A stretch of 23,706 nucleotides of DNA from Candidatus Neomicrothrix sp. UBA2983 (GCA_002346745.1 DEAL01000003.1:1-23706), one strand, 5' to 3'; positions 1 through 8,070 are shown, counted from the stretch's first letter. Numbers and translations: made by a program. Notes: a model not told the origin generated them from the letters alone.

Positions 1-1635
1 GAAGCGCCCACCACCACCGAAGCGGTGGATCCGGCCTCGTTCGTGGTCGACGGCATCGACACGCGCACCGACCTGCCACCGGGGGTGCTCACCTACGAAC
101 TGGCCGTCGAGTTGGGCGTCGAGGACACCATCGATTGGGGCGAGCGTTGCGACACCGAGACCGGGTTCACCCGCATCCCGTCCTTCTTCCGGGCCGCCTG
201 TTGGGCCCCTTTCGAGGGCGACAACGGCGGCGCCACCGCCACCGGGGTCACGGTCGACTCGATCAAGGTCGTCTACTGGATTCCCCAGGAGTCGGATCCG
301 GTGATGGCCTGGATCACCGACGTCATCAACAACGACGACACCAACGCCGAGATCGAACAGACCACCCGAGCCCTCAACGCCTACTACGAGGCCTACTACG
401 AGACCTATGGCCGCTCGGTCGACCTGCATGTCATGACCGGCTCCGGCATGGTCCACGATCCGATCTCGGCTCGGGCCGATGCCGTCAAGGTGGCTGAGGA
501 GATCCAGCCCTTCATGGTCTGGAGCGGTCCCAGCCTCACCAACGCCTTCTCCGAGGAACTCATGGCCCGAGGCATCCCTTGCCTCGGTTGCGGACCCGGC
601 CAGCAGGCCGCCTACTACGAGGAACACCACCCCTACGGCTGGTCGCTCTCGAAGGGTCCCGAACAGCTGAACCTGCTGGTGGCCGAGTACGTGGGCAAAC
701 GACTGGCTGGCGACAACGCCGTCCACGCAGGAGACGCCTCGATGCACGACAGCGAGCGGATTTTCGGTCGGATCTGGCTCGAGGCCAGTGCCGCCTCCAC
801 CGTGCTCAACGGCCAGTTCGAAGAAGCGCTGGCCGAGTACGGCGCCGAGATCGCCGCCTCCGAGTCGTACGCCCTGGATCCGGCCACCATCCAGGAGACC
901 GCCGCCAACGTGATCGCCAAGATGAAGGCCGCCGGGGTCACCTCGGTGATCTTCAACGGCGACGCCCTCGCCCCGCGCGACTTCACCCGGGAGGCCACCG
1001 ACCAGGGGTTCTTCCCGGAGTGGATCCTGACCGGCTCGGTGCTGGTGGACACCAACGTGTTCGCCCGCACCTACGACCAGGCGCAGTGGGCCAACGCCTT
1101 CGGCCTCTCGAACCTGTCAGCACGCGTGGCCCCCGACCAGGGCGGCTCCACCTTCATCTACGAGTGGTGGAACGGCCAGGAGCCGCCCGCCGACGACACC
1201 ATCGGCGTCATCGACCCGCTCCCGGCGCTCTTCTACGCGGTGCTCACCGCCGTCGGACCCGACCTCACCATCGAGGCGTTCGCCGACCGGCTCATGGCTG
1301 CCGACCCGACCCAGCGGGGCCTGACCGTCCCGTCCATCTCGTTCGGCGACAAGGACCGCTGGCCGGACGAACTGGAACCCGACCATCGCGGCGTCGACGA
1401 CATCACCGAGGTCTGGTGGAATCCCGACGAGGTCGGTTTGGACGAACTCGGGAACGAGGGTCCGGGCATGTACATGTTCGTGGACGGCGGTGTCCGCTAC
1501 CTGCTGGGCGAGATGCCGGAGGACCCGCCCAGGGCCTTCGACCCGGAGGGGGCCGTCTCGATGTACGCAGAGGCGCCCGAGGAGGAGCAGTCCCCCTGGT
1601 ACGACCCGCTGCCCTCGGCGCCCGTCAACGGCTGA
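1..1635 (+). CDS. ABC transporter substrate-binding protein, Leu/Ile/Val type (5'-truncated)
   Basis: The frame is open from base 1, so the gene starts upstream and the GTG at 25 is unlikely to be the true start. The visible 544 residues begin in a Thr/Glu-rich linker (EAPTTTEAVD), as is common just after the lipid anchor of actinobacterial binding proteins. The domain that follows looks like the type-1 periplasmic-binding fold of branched-chain amino acid/amide ABC transporters (Peripla_BP_6): an opening strand DSIKVVYWIPQESD, a helix rich in YYEAYYETYG, and a later VTSVIFNGDA segment. Such proteins capture a small solute outside the membrane and deliver it to a LivHMGF-type permease. No permease or ATPase gene is visible. 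The ligand cannot be read from sequence. The 3' end overlaps the convergent dioxygenase gene by 11 bp. Family call is fairly sure. Confidence 0.85.
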   Translation, partial: EAPTTTEAVDPASFVVDGIDTRTDLPPGVLTYELAVELGVEDTIDWGERCDTETGFTRIPSFFRAACWAPFEGDNGGATATGVTVDSIKVVYWIPQESDPVMAWITDVINNDDTNAEIEQTTRALNAYYEAYYETYGRSVDLHVMTGSGMVHDPISARADAVKVAEEIQPFMVWSGPSLTNAFSEELMARGIPCLGCGPGQQAAYYEEHHPYGWSLSKGPEQLNLLVAEYVGKRLAGDNAVHAGDASMHDSERIFGRIWLEASAASTVLNGQFEEALAEYGAEIAASESYALDPATIQETAANVIAKMKAAGVTSVIFNGDALAPRDFTREATDQGFFPEWILTGSVLVDTNVFARTYDQAQWANAFGLSNLSARVAPDQGGSTFIYEWWNGQEPPADDTIGVIDPLPALFYAVLTAVGPDLTIEAFADRLMAADPTQRGLTVPSISFGDKDRWPDELEPDHRGVDDITEVWWNPDEVGLDELGNEGPGMYMFVDGGVRYLLGEMPEDPPRAFDPEGAVSMYAEAPEEEQSPWYDPLPSAPVNG

Positions 1636-2503
1636 GCGGGGCGGCCACGCCCAGGCCACCCCGGCGGACCGGCACCCACCGGTTCCGGACACCTGCCCGG
1701 GCCACCGCCTCGACGGCCGCTGGCAGCGGCACCGGGAGTTGCACGCCCAGTTCGGCGAGGAACGCCACCAGCACCCCGGAGTCGGGGTCGACGGCGGGGT
1801 CGTGGGTCCCGGCGGCGCCGAAGTGCAGCACCATGGCGGCCCTCGGCTCCTCCGTCGTGTTGTCGGTGGACCGGTGCACGAGGTGGGCGTGGAACAGCAG
1901 CAGGTCGCCGGGGTCCATGAGGACCGGCACGCCGTCGGTCCCGAGGTCGGCGATCTCGACGTAGCCGGCCTGCGCCCCCGGTCGCCGGTCGGGGACGACC
2001 TCGTGGATCGACTCCCGGTGAGATCCCGGCACGACCCAGAGCGGTCCGTTGTCGGGGGTCGCAGCGGTGACGGCCAGCCACGCCCCCACCTGGTCGCTAG
2101 GCGTCATACGGAAGTACCAGGCGTCCTGGTGCCACGGTTGTCCGAGGGCGCCCCGGTTCTTAAAGATGAACTGCGAGAGGAAGCAGTCGACGTCCGGCCC
2201 CAGCAGGTCGCCGACGAGGTCGACCACCTCAGGAGCGTGGGCCAGGTCGGCGTGCGGGCCGGGGACGTGGTGGAGGCGGAACACCTTGCCGACCCGCTCC
2301 TCGGCCCGGGAGGCCGTCGGATCGGGGTGGGGTTCCTCGAGCACTAGTGCGTCGCCGACGTCTTGACCCTCGTCGGCGGCCCGGCAGATGGCGACCGTCC
2401 GGGCCATGAGCGCCTCGCACGTCGATTCGTCGGCGAAGCCGGGCACGACGATGAAGCCGTCCCGCTCCCAGACAGCACGCTGGTCGGCGGTCAGGGTGGG
2501 CAC
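1625..2503 (-). CDS. Phytanoyl-CoA dioxygenase (PhyH) family Fe(II)/2-oxoglutarate oxygenase
   Basis: The predicted protein has 292 residues. It carries the PhyH iron-binding triad: H125 and D127 in PWHQDAWYF, and H210 in HLVHRST. The likely 2-oxoglutarate-binding arginine is R221. The segment VVPGSH (157-162) before the distal histidine is also typical. These enzymes hydroxylate small acyl or natural-product substrates using O2 and 2-oxoglutarate in the cytoplasm; the substrate here is unknown. I chose the GTG at 2503 because PTLTADQRAVWERDGFIVV matches the usual PhyH N terminus and a TACCGT box lies 8 nt upstream, consistent with a leaderless mRNA. An in-frame ATG at 2542 would add 13 residues and lacks support. 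The gene is divergent from a second PhyH gene and its 3' end overlaps the binding-protein gene. Confidence 0.88.
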   Translation of the reverse strand: MPTLTADQRAVWERDGFIVVPGFADESTCEALMARTVAICRAADEGQDVGDALVLEEPHPDPTASRAEERVGKVFRLHHVPGPHADLAHAPEVVDLVGDLLGPDVDCFLSQFIFKNRGALGQPWHQDAWYFRMTPSDQVGAWLAVTAATPDNGPLWVVPGSHRESIHEVVPDRRPGAQAGYVEIADLGTDGVPVLMDPGDLLLFHAHLVHRSTDNTTEEPRAAMVLHFGAAGTHDPAVDPDSGVLVAFLAELGVQLPVPLPAAVEAVARAGVRNRWVPVRRGGLGVAAPLSR

Positions 2504-2511
2504 GGCCCGCC

Positions 2512-2517
2512 ACGGTA
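2512..2517 (-). promoter_or_regulatory. -10 box for leaderless PhyH gene
   Basis: TACCGT on the minus strand, 8 nt before the GTG at 2503, with no Shine-Dalgarno sequence between. It fits the TAnnnT pattern seen before other genes in this window. Confidence 0.5.
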
Positions 2518-2536
2518 GCCAACGGGGCCGCACGCC

Positions 2537-2542
2537 TACCAT
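2537..2542 (+). promoter_or_regulatory. -10 box for second leaderless PhyH gene
   Basis: TACCAT, 6 nt before the ATG at 2549, with no Shine-Dalgarno sequence. It faces away from the opposing -10 box at 2512-2517. The two boxes create an inverted GGTAG/CTACC pair (2514-2518 and 2536-2540). Confidence 0.5.
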
Positions 2543-2548
2543 CGGTGC

Positions 2549-3385
2549 ATGGAGCCGCGGCCGCACCCCTGGAACGAGGGGTTCACCTGGCAGCGCACCG
2601 AACGCGAGTCCCTGCGACTCCTCGGGCCAGACCAGGTCGAGCACTTCCACGAGCACGGATACGTGCTCGTGGAGGGCGCCCTCGACGCCGGAACGCTGGC
2701 CGAGGTCACCGCGGTGCTCGACGAGCGGGCCGAGGCCACCGAGGCGTTCCTCCGCCAGTTCCCCGACGACCGACTGTCGATCGCCGAGGCGGGGGCGATC
2801 CTGTTCTCGCCGCACCCGGTGCTGGCCTCCGAGGTCGCCCGCCGGTTCGCCGGCCACCAGGTGTTCGCCGAACTCTGCCACGACCTGGTCGGGGACGACG
2901 TGCGGCTCTACTGGGACCAGCTCGTCTACAAGCAGCCCGAGAAGCCCCGGCACTTCCCGTGGCACCAGGACAACGGCTACACGTACGTCGAGCCCCAGCA
3001 GTACCTGACCTGCTGGGTGCCCCTCACCGACGCCACGATCGACAATGGCTGTCCGTGGGTGGCGCCGGGGCTGCACCGCCTCGGCACCCTCGCCCACGAT
3101 TGGGTGGAGCCGCTCGGCCACCAGTGCCTCGACGACCCGACGGGAGCGGTCGCCGTCCCGGCCCGTGCCGGCGACGTGGTGGTGTTCTCGTCGCTGACCC
3201 CGCACCTGACGGGGCCGAACACCACCGGCGAGGTCCGCAAGACCTACATCCTCCAATACGCCCCCGATGGGGCCGAGCGCCTCGACGGCGATCCGGGGAC
3301 CGGTGGGCCGACTGGCCGCACACCGCAGTCGGACCCGGACCGGCAGTTCCCGGTGGTGATCGGCGGCGTCCCGGTCGGCGCCTGA
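2549..3385 (+). CDS. Phytanoyl-CoA dioxygenase (PhyH) family oxygenase
   Basis: The protein has 278 residues and a complete PhyH active site: H139 and D141 in PWHQDNGYTY, H219 in LTPHLTG, and R230 in GEVRKTYIL as probable 2-oxoglutarate ligand. The central stretch CWVPLTDATIDNGCPWVAPG is typical of the family, in which the residues before and after the iron site line the substrate pocket. Outside the active-site blocks it differs from the divergent neighbour at 1625-2503, so the pair looks like distant paralogues rather than a fresh duplication. The ATG at 2549 follows a TACCAT box by 6 nt and has no ribosome-binding site, suggesting leaderless translation. It converges on the amidohydrolase gene with a 15-bp gap. 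Substrate unknown. Confidence 0.9.
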   Translation: MEPRPHPWNEGFTWQRTERESLRLLGPDQVEHFHEHGYVLVEGALDAGTLAEVTAVLDERAEATEAFLRQFPDDRLSIAEAGAILFSPHPVLASEVARRFAGHQVFAELCHDLVGDDVRLYWDQLVYKQPEKPRHFPWHQDNGYTYVEPQQYLTCWVPLTDATIDNGCPWVAPGLHRLGTLAHDWVEPLGHQCLDDPTGAVAVPARAGDVVVFSSLTPHLTGPNTTGEVRKTYILQYAPDGAERLDGDPGTGGPTGRTPQSDPDRQFPVVIGGVPVGA

Positions 3386-3397
3386 CGCGACGGCGCC
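3377..3397. terminator. Hairpin between convergent genes
   Basis: GGCGCC, 9-nt spacer, GGCGCC. It spans the stop codon of the upstream plus-strand gene and the gap before the convergent minus-strand stop, so it could serve both. There is no T tract. Confidence 0.35.
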
Positions 3398-3400
3398 CGC

Positions 3401-5101
3401 TCAGGCCGCGGCGCCCCGCAGCATCCGGCCGGCCAGCGCACCCGTGTGCTCGCCGGACTCCATGAAGACCTCGCCGTTCACGATGGTCGCGTCATAGCCG
3501 TCGGCCCGCTGGATCCAGCGCCCCGCGCGCCCGGGGAAGTCGTGTGCCATCTCCGGGTAGTGGAGGCGCAGTCCCTCCAGGTCGATCACGTTCACGTCGG
3601 CTCGGGCCCCGGGAACCAGGCGGCCCCGGCCGCCGATTCCGAACAGGTCGGCGGTGTCGGAGGTGAGCCGCCTCACGCCCTCCTCGAGGGTGAACCGGCC
3701 CTGGTCACGCACCCAGTGGGTGAGGAAGAACGTGGGCTGGCTGGCGTCCATGATCTGCTTGGCGTGGGCGCCAGCGTCGGCGAGGCCCATGACGACCTCG
3801 GGTCGCTCCAGCATCCCGACCGCCGACTCGAGGCGCTGGTTGAGGAACGGCAGGGTGAACAGGCGCCTGCCGTCCAGTTCGAGCGCCAGGTCGACCCAGG
3901 CCTCGGCGATGGACACGCCGCGGCGTTCGGCCTCGGCGGCGACGCTCTCGCTGCGCTCCAGGTCGTGGCGAACCGGGTCGTCGGGCAGCGGGAAGAAGCT
4001 CCACCAGTCGAGCGGAAGGCCCTCGACACGGGCGTCGGCCGCCGCCACCAGCGCCGCCCGCGACGAGGGCTCGGTGAGGCGGGCCACCTTGTCGGCCACC
4101 GGCAGGTCCCGCAGGTCCCGCCAGCCGTCGGCCCGGTCGAAGGGGGTCCGTCCGGTCAGGCCGAACAGGATGCCGATCTGGCGGGAGGTGGTCTGGGGGC
4201 GGATGTGGGCGCCGGCGGCGTTCTCCTCGGCCACGTGGTCGAGCACCCGCAGGTGCATGTCGGGAACGATGTCGACCTGGGTGAGCCCGAACGTGACCGG
4301 ACAGCCGGCCCGGCGGCTGATGTCGCCGTACATGTGGATCTCGTCGCGGGTGAAGCGGCCCTCCGGGTCGTTGCGACCACCGAGTCGCGCCGAGGCTTCA
4401 AAGACGCCCCCGTGGCGCCCCAGCGAGTCGGCGAAGGCCAGCAGTTCGTCCTCGGCGGCGTGCGTGCCCGGCACGTAGCGCCCGTCGGGCACCCGGTGCA
4501 GGAACGTGCGCGAGGTCGAGAACCCGAGGGCCCCGGCGGCGAGGGCCTCGTCGACCATCGGAACCATGGCGGCGATGTCCTCGGCGGTGGCCGGGTCCTC
4601 GTCGAGTGACCGCTCCCCCATGGCCGCCACGCGCACGGCGCAGTGGCCGACCATGCCGCCCACGTTGACGCCCTTGGGCAGGGCCTCGACTTCGTCGAGG
4701 TACTCGCCGTAGGTGTTCCAGTTCCAGGAGAGGCCGTCGAGGATGCTCCGGGCCGGGATGTCCTCGACGGACTCCATCATCTCGGCGAGGAACTCGCGGC
4801 CACCGGGGGCGACGGGAGCGAAGGTGACGCCGCAGTTGCCCATCACGATCGAGGTGACGCCGTGCCAGCACGACGAGCTGGCGATGGGGTCCCAGGCCAG
4901 TTGGGCATCGAGGTGTGTGTGGATGTCGACGAACCCGGGGGTGACGATGCGTCCGTCGGCGTCGATCTCGCGGCATGCGGAGCCGTGGACGGCGCCGACC
5001 TCGGTGACGAGGCCGTCGTCGACGGCGACGTCGGCGGTCGTGGCCGCTGCGCCGGTGCCGTCCACGACGGTGCCGCCGCGGATCACGAGGTCGTGTGTCA
5101 T
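3401..5101 (-). CDS. N-acyl-D-amino-acid deacylase-like amidohydrolase
   Basis: A 566-residue amidohydrolase-superfamily protein. The N-terminal beta-sandwich part (MTHDLVIRGGTVVDGTG) leads into the metal site DIHTHLD (H61, H63), followed by GNCGVTFAP (C90), VGHC (H153) and ADAGAH (D442). The Cys after the HxH motif is the hallmark of the D-aminoacylase branch, where it bridges zinc. The C terminus returns to the sandwich fold (GARADVNVIDL). Classical enzymes are about 480 residues; this longer form is common among environmental actinobacterial and proteobacterial homologues. Expected reaction: hydrolysis of N-acyl-D-amino acids or a related amide in the cytoplasm; the exact substrate is not readable. 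A strong Shine-Dalgarno (GAGGAGG) precedes the ATG, and the LLM gene ends 10 bp upstream, so the two form an operon. Confidence 0.9.
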   Translation of the reverse strand: MTHDLVIRGGTVVDGTGAAATTADVAVDDGLVTEVGAVHGSACREIDADGRIVTPGFVDIHTHLDAQLAWDPIASSSCWHGVTSIVMGNCGVTFAPVAPGGREFLAEMMESVEDIPARSILDGLSWNWNTYGEYLDEVEALPKGVNVGGMVGHCAVRVAAMGERSLDEDPATAEDIAAMVPMVDEALAAGALGFSTSRTFLHRVPDGRYVPGTHAAEDELLAFADSLGRHGGVFEASARLGGRNDPEGRFTRDEIHMYGDISRRAGCPVTFGLTQVDIVPDMHLRVLDHVAEENAAGAHIRPQTTSRQIGILFGLTGRTPFDRADGWRDLRDLPVADKVARLTEPSSRAALVAAADARVEGLPLDWWSFFPLPDDPVRHDLERSESVAAEAERRGVSIAEAWVDLALELDGRRLFTLPFLNQRLESAVGMLERPEVVMGLADAGAHAKQIMDASQPTFFLTHWVRDQGRFTLEEGVRRLTSDTADLFGIGGRGRLVPGARADVNVIDLEGLRLHYPEMAHDFPGRAGRWIQRADGYDATIVNGEVFMESGEHTGALAGRMLRGAAA

Positions 5102-5111
5102 GGGTTCCTCC

Positions 5112-5948
5112 TCAATCGAGGTAGCCGGTGAACTCGTCCAGCACGGGAAGGACCTCGTCGCGGGGCGCCGACGGCAGGCGCAGCACGACCTCGGTGATGC
5201 CGAGCCCGGCGTAGTACTCGAGTTTGCCGGCGTCGGGCAGGGTGCCGAACGGGATCACGTCGAGTTCGCCGGGGTCCCGGCCGCGCTCCTCGCAGGCGGC
5301 CTGCAGGTCGCCGAGTGCGGCCCGCACGCCGGCGCCGCCGACGGGCAGCCAGCCGTCGGCGTACTCGGCCACGGCGGCGAACATCTTCGGCCCGGCGCCG
5401 CCGCCGATGTAGACGCGCGGTCCACCCGCCTGCACGGGCTTGGGCCACGACCAGCTGGGCGAGAAGTCCACGAACTCGCCGTGGAACTCGGCGGTCTCCT
5501 CGGTCCAGAGGGCCCGCACGGCGAGGATGTGCTCGCGGACCCGGGCGCGGCGGGAGTTGAACTCGACGCCGTGGTGCGCCATCTCCTCGACGTTCCAGCC
5601 GTAGCCGATGCCGAGGCTGAAGCGCCCGTTCGAGAGGGCGTCGACGGTGGCCGTGGACTTGGCAAGGTTGATCGGGTGGTGCTGGGCGACGAGGGCCACG
5701 CCGGTTCCCAGCCGGATGCGGGAGGTCAGCGCCGCCGCCGCCGCCAGCGAGGCGTACGGGTCGGGCGAACGCGGGTACTCGTCGGCCAGGTCCATGCCGC
5801 CCTGGGGTATGGGCGTCTGACGGTCGGCCGGGATGTGGGTGTGTTCGGGGATCCACAGCGACGAGAAGCCTCGCTCCTCGGCTTCGACGGCGAGGTGGCG
5901 CACGTCGATCGAGCGGTCAGTCAGGTGGACGGTGAGGCCGAGGTCCAT
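5112..5948 (-). CDS. LLM-class (probably F420-dependent) oxidoreductase
   Basis: A 278-residue luciferase-like monooxygenase fold protein. Diagnostic segments are the start MDLGLTVHLTD, GFSSLWIPEHTHIP, IRLGTGVALVAQHHP, the FSLGIGYGW strand-loop and PRVYIGGGAGPKM. The spacing matches the F420-dependent branch common in actinobacteria, although FMN use cannot be excluded. The open frame extends further upstream, but the ATG at 5948 gives the conserved N terminus and lies 7 nt after a TACCCT box, indicating a leaderless transcript. It is the first gene of a two-gene operon with the amidohydrolase (10-bp gap), so the pair may act on one substrate, for example oxidising then hydrolysing a nitrogenous compound. 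That joint role is inference. Confidence 0.88.
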   Translation of the reverse strand: MDLGLTVHLTDRSIDVRHLAVEAEERGFSSLWIPEHTHIPADRQTPIPQGGMDLADEYPRSPDPYASLAAAAALTSRIRLGTGVALVAQHHPINLAKSTATVDALSNGRFSLGIGYGWNVEEMAHHGVEFNSRRARVREHILAVRALWTEETAEFHGEFVDFSPSWSWPKPVQAGGPRVYIGGGAGPKMFAAVAEYADGWLPVGGAGVRAALGDLQAACEERGRDPGELDVIPFGTLPDAGKLEYYAGLGITEVVLRLPSAPRDEVLPVLDEFTGYLD

Positions 5949-5955
5949 GGACCCG

Positions 5956-5961
5956 AGGGTA
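5956..5961 (-). promoter_or_regulatory. -10 box of LLM/amidohydrolase operon
   Basis: TACCCT on the minus strand, 7 nt before the ATG at 5948. No Shine-Dalgarno sequence lies between, consistent with leaderless translation. Confidence 0.5.
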
Positions 5962-6080
5962 GACGGCAGCCTGTTCCGCGACCGCGCCCGGCGCGTGCCC
6001 GTGCGCCCGCTGACGAATTGTGGCAATGTGGCGCCCTCACCGACGAAGGGAGTCGGTCGAGACGACACCAGGGGGAGCAC

Positions 6081-6410
6081 ATGCCCAAGTACCTCGTTCA
6101 CGCGTCCTACACGTCCGAGGGGGTCCAGGGCCTTCTCTCCGACGGCGGATCCGCCCGGGCCGCCGCTGCTGCCGCCGCTGCCGAGTCACTCGGCGGGTCC
6201 ATGGAGTCCATCTACTTCGCCTTCGGTGGCGACGATGTCGTCGCCATCTTCGACGCGCCGTCGAACGCCGACGCCGCTGCCCTGAGCCTGGCCGTCTCCG
6301 CCTCGGGTGCCGTCAACGCACGCGTCACCGTGCTCCTGACCCCCGAGGAGATCGACGCCGCCGCGGCCACCGTCCGCGACTCGGTGACGTACAACCCGCC
6401 GGGAAGCTGA
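6081..6410 (+). CDS. GYD domain-containing small protein
   Basis: A 109-residue protein resembling the GYD family: opening MPKYLVHASYTSEGVQGL, an alanine-rich helix, then ESIYFAFGGDDVVAIFDAP, which holds the family's usual 'G-D-x-D-x-x-x-x-x-D' type strand, and a final VTVLLTPEEID. Members form small ferredoxin-like alpha/beta sandwiches; their biochemical role is unknown. The ATG at 6081 has a purine-rich ribosome-binding site (GGGGGAG) 4 nt upstream, unlike most single genes here, which look leaderless. The 132-bp region shared with the divergent LLM gene contains a short GC palindrome at 5983-5995 (CGCGCC-C-GGCGCG) of unknown meaning. No obvious sigma-70 promoter is seen. Confidence 0.8.
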   Translation: MPKYLVHASYTSEGVQGLLSDGGSARAAAAAAAAESLGGSMESIYFAFGGDDVVAIFDAPSNADAAALSLAVSASGAVNARVTVLLTPEEIDAAAATVRDSVTYNPPGS

Positions 6411-6414
6411 TCCC

Positions 6415-6430
6415 GGGGCGTTGGCACCCC
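6415..6430. terminator. Weak hairpin between convergent genes
   Basis: GGGG-cgttggca-CCCC lies in the 39-bp gap between the GYD stop and the stop of the minus-strand gene. The stem is only 4 bp plus one interrupted pair, and no T tract follows. Confidence 0.25.
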
Positions 6431-6449
6431 TGAACGACGAGCTGGACCG

Positions 6450-7376
6450 CTAGACCGACTGCGACGTCTCGCAGCGACCGCCCTCGCCGGCGACCCCCCT
6501 GAGGAGGTCGCGTCGGGCGTCGGCTCGCCGCTCCCGCCGGAGTTCGTCGGCGTCCAGCCCGAAGGACTCGACCTCGAGTTCGAACTCCTCGAAGAATTCG
6601 CCGAAGAACTCCTCGAACAGGCCGTGGGGCGCCTCTCCGAAGGGCCCCTCGAACGGTTCCCCGAAGCCGAGGTCGAAGCCGAACTTCCCGCCGTGGCCGG
6701 GCAGGTCGCCCTTGCAGGTGGCGACAGCCTCCCTGCGGGCCCGTTCTCGGGCCTCGACGTCGACCACCGTGGCGCCGCCCTCGGTCGTGATCTCGACATC
6801 CTCATCGGTGCCGGTGACGGTGACCGAGCCGATGTCGTCGCCGAACTCAACGACGGTGGGTCCCTCGGGGCCGGCGATGACGACCTTGCGGCGGTTCCAG
6901 TCCGGCTTGGTGTCGGGGTCGACGCCCTGGTCGGCGAGGCAGGCTTCGAACGCCTCGAAGTCGGGCGTCATGTCGAACAGGCGGGATGGGCGCTTGCCGG
7001 CCTCGAGGCGACCGAAGCCGCCGAGTTCGGTGGCGTCGCAGGTCCCGCCCGGGTCCTTCTCGAACTGGTCCAACCCGTCGAGGTCCCACTCGAACGAGAA
7101 GTCCGGCCTCTCGTTGCCCTCCCACCGGTAGGGGGTGCCCTTGACACAGAGTTCGACGGTGAAGGCGGGGCCGGAGGAGGCCTCGGCCTGCGCGGGCGTG
7201 GCATTGCGTTCGGCGCCCAGGACCACGGAGCGGTCGATGGTCGGGCCGTCGCCGGCACCGACGGTCGCTGTAGCCAGAAGGGCGCCGACCACGGCCAGCG
7301 ACCCCAGCAGGGCGCCGGCCAGCAGGCGACCGCGTGGTCGCGCCACGAGCACCGGGGGCCTGTGTTCCTCGTCCAC
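6450..7376 (-). CDS. Membrane-anchored protein of unknown function
   Basis: I do not recognise this 308-residue protein. Residues 1-16 are basic/polar, 17-38 (RLLAGALLGSLAVVGALLATAT) form one membrane segment or signal anchor, and the rest should lie outside the membrane. The exported part has Cys at 77, 113, 146, 221 and 302. It includes the segment FEACLADQGVD, reminiscent of short Cys-containing helices in other actinobacterial secreted proteins, and a short acidic beta-rich stretch (VVEFGDDIGSVTVTGTDEDV). The C-terminal third is rich in Gly, Phe and Glu (GLFEEFFGEFFEEFELEVE, 252-270) and ends with an Arg-rich helix. GTG start at 7376, 7 nt after a TAGGTT box that overlaps the nitroreductase stop codon. 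No function is assigned. Confidence 0.7.
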   Translation of the reverse strand: MDEEHRPPVLVARPRGRLLAGALLGSLAVVGALLATATVGAGDGPTIDRSVVLGAERNATPAQAEASSGPAFTVELCVKGTPYRWEGNERPDFSFEWDLDGLDQFEKDPGGTCDATELGGFGRLEAGKRPSRLFDMTPDFEAFEACLADQGVDPDTKPDWNRRKVVIAGPEGPTVVEFGDDIGSVTVTGTDEDVEITTEGGATVVDVEARERARREAVATCKGDLPGHGGKFGFDLGFGEPFEGPFGEAPHGLFEEFFGEFFEEFELEVESFGLDADELRRERRADARRDLLRGVAGEGGRCETSQSV

Positions 7377-7383
7377 GGTCGAA

Positions 7384-7389
7384 AACCTA
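7384..7389 (-). promoter_or_regulatory. -10 box overlapping upstream stop codon
   Basis: TAGGTT on the minus strand, 7 nt before the GTG at 7376. Its first three bases are the TAG stop of the nitroreductase gene, so the downstream gene can have its own leaderless transcript despite a 10-bp gap. Confidence 0.5.
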
Positions 7390-8064
7390 GTCCGGTGCCG
7401 GCCCGAGTGGCACGCCGTCGTAGCGGTCGATGGTGGCGAAATCCTCGACGGCCCGTCGGCGCAGCCGGGTCAGGGGTCGTACGGGGTGTCCGAGCGGCAC
7501 CAGCGCGGCGACGGCGTGGGTGTCGGGCAGGCCCAACAGGTCGCGGACCTCGGCCTCGGCGGGGACGACGAGCGTCGTGATGACGCCGCCGAGTCCCTCC
7601 TGGCGGGCGGCCAGCAGCACGTTCCAGACCAGCGGGTAGATCGAGGCCCCCGTGACGATGCCGACGCGGTCCATGTCCTTGTCGACCGAGGCCACCTGGC
7701 CGAGGTCGACGCTCACGACGAGCACCACGGGCACCTCGTCGAGGTGGTCGAACAGGGGCAGCCGGGCAGTGGGCGTCGCCCGTGCCTCCTCGAGGTCGAC
7801 CGACGTGGGGTGCACCGTGTTGTACGGCGTCTCCCCCGCTGCCGCCTGGGCGGCGTAGACCCGCAGGGTCGGCTGGCAGAGTTCACCCAACCGGCGCTTC
7901 GTGGCGGCATCGCGCACCACGACGACGTGCCCGCCCTGGCGGTTGCCGCCCGACGGGGCGAAGCGGGCCTGGTCGAGGATCCGGTACAGCACCTCCCCGG
8001 ACACCGGCTCGTCGGTGAAGTCCCGGCAGGCGAACGTGGTGCGCATGGCCTCGGTGAGTTCCAT
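7387..8064 (-). CDS. Nitroreductase family protein
   Basis: A 225-residue FMN-binding nitroreductase-fold protein. Family signs are the N-terminal FMN-phosphate contact (RTTFACRDFTDEPV), the loop FAPSGGNRQGGHVVVV, the central helix SIYPLVWNVLLAARQEGLGG, and the C-terminal LLGLPDTHAVAALVPLGHP. Such enzymes use NAD(P)H to reduce nitro compounds, quinones, enones or other acceptors in the cytoplasm as dimers. The insertion around residues 85-115 suggests a sub-branch whose substrate I cannot name. ATG at 8064 follows a TAGGCT box by 6 nt with no ribosome-binding site. Upstream is the LysM lipoprotein on the same strand (46-bp gap), downstream the unknown membrane-anchored protein; the separate promoters argue against a strict operon. 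Confidence 0.9.
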   Translation of the reverse strand: MELTEAMRTTFACRDFTDEPVSGEVLYRILDQARFAPSGGNRQGGHVVVVRDAATKRRLGELCQPTLRVYAAQAAAGETPYNTVHPTSVDLEEARATPTARLPLFDHLDEVPVVLVVSVDLGQVASVDKDMDRVGIVTGASIYPLVWNVLLAARQEGLGGVITTLVVPAEAEVRDLLGLPDTHAVAALVPLGHPVRPLTRLRRRAVEDFATIDRYDGVPLGPAPD

Positions 8065-8070
8065 GCGGGC

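Noticed and set aside
2504..3256. N-terminal extension of the first PhyH gene to 3256
   Set aside because: The upstream part of that open frame is antisense to the second PhyH gene; the family's usual N terminus begins at the GTG at 2503.
3446..4609. 387-codon plus-strand open frame opposite the amidohydrolase
   Set aside because: The minus strand encodes a complete amidohydrolase with all metal ligands; the plus-strand product is a low-complexity Gly/Val/Arg shadow.
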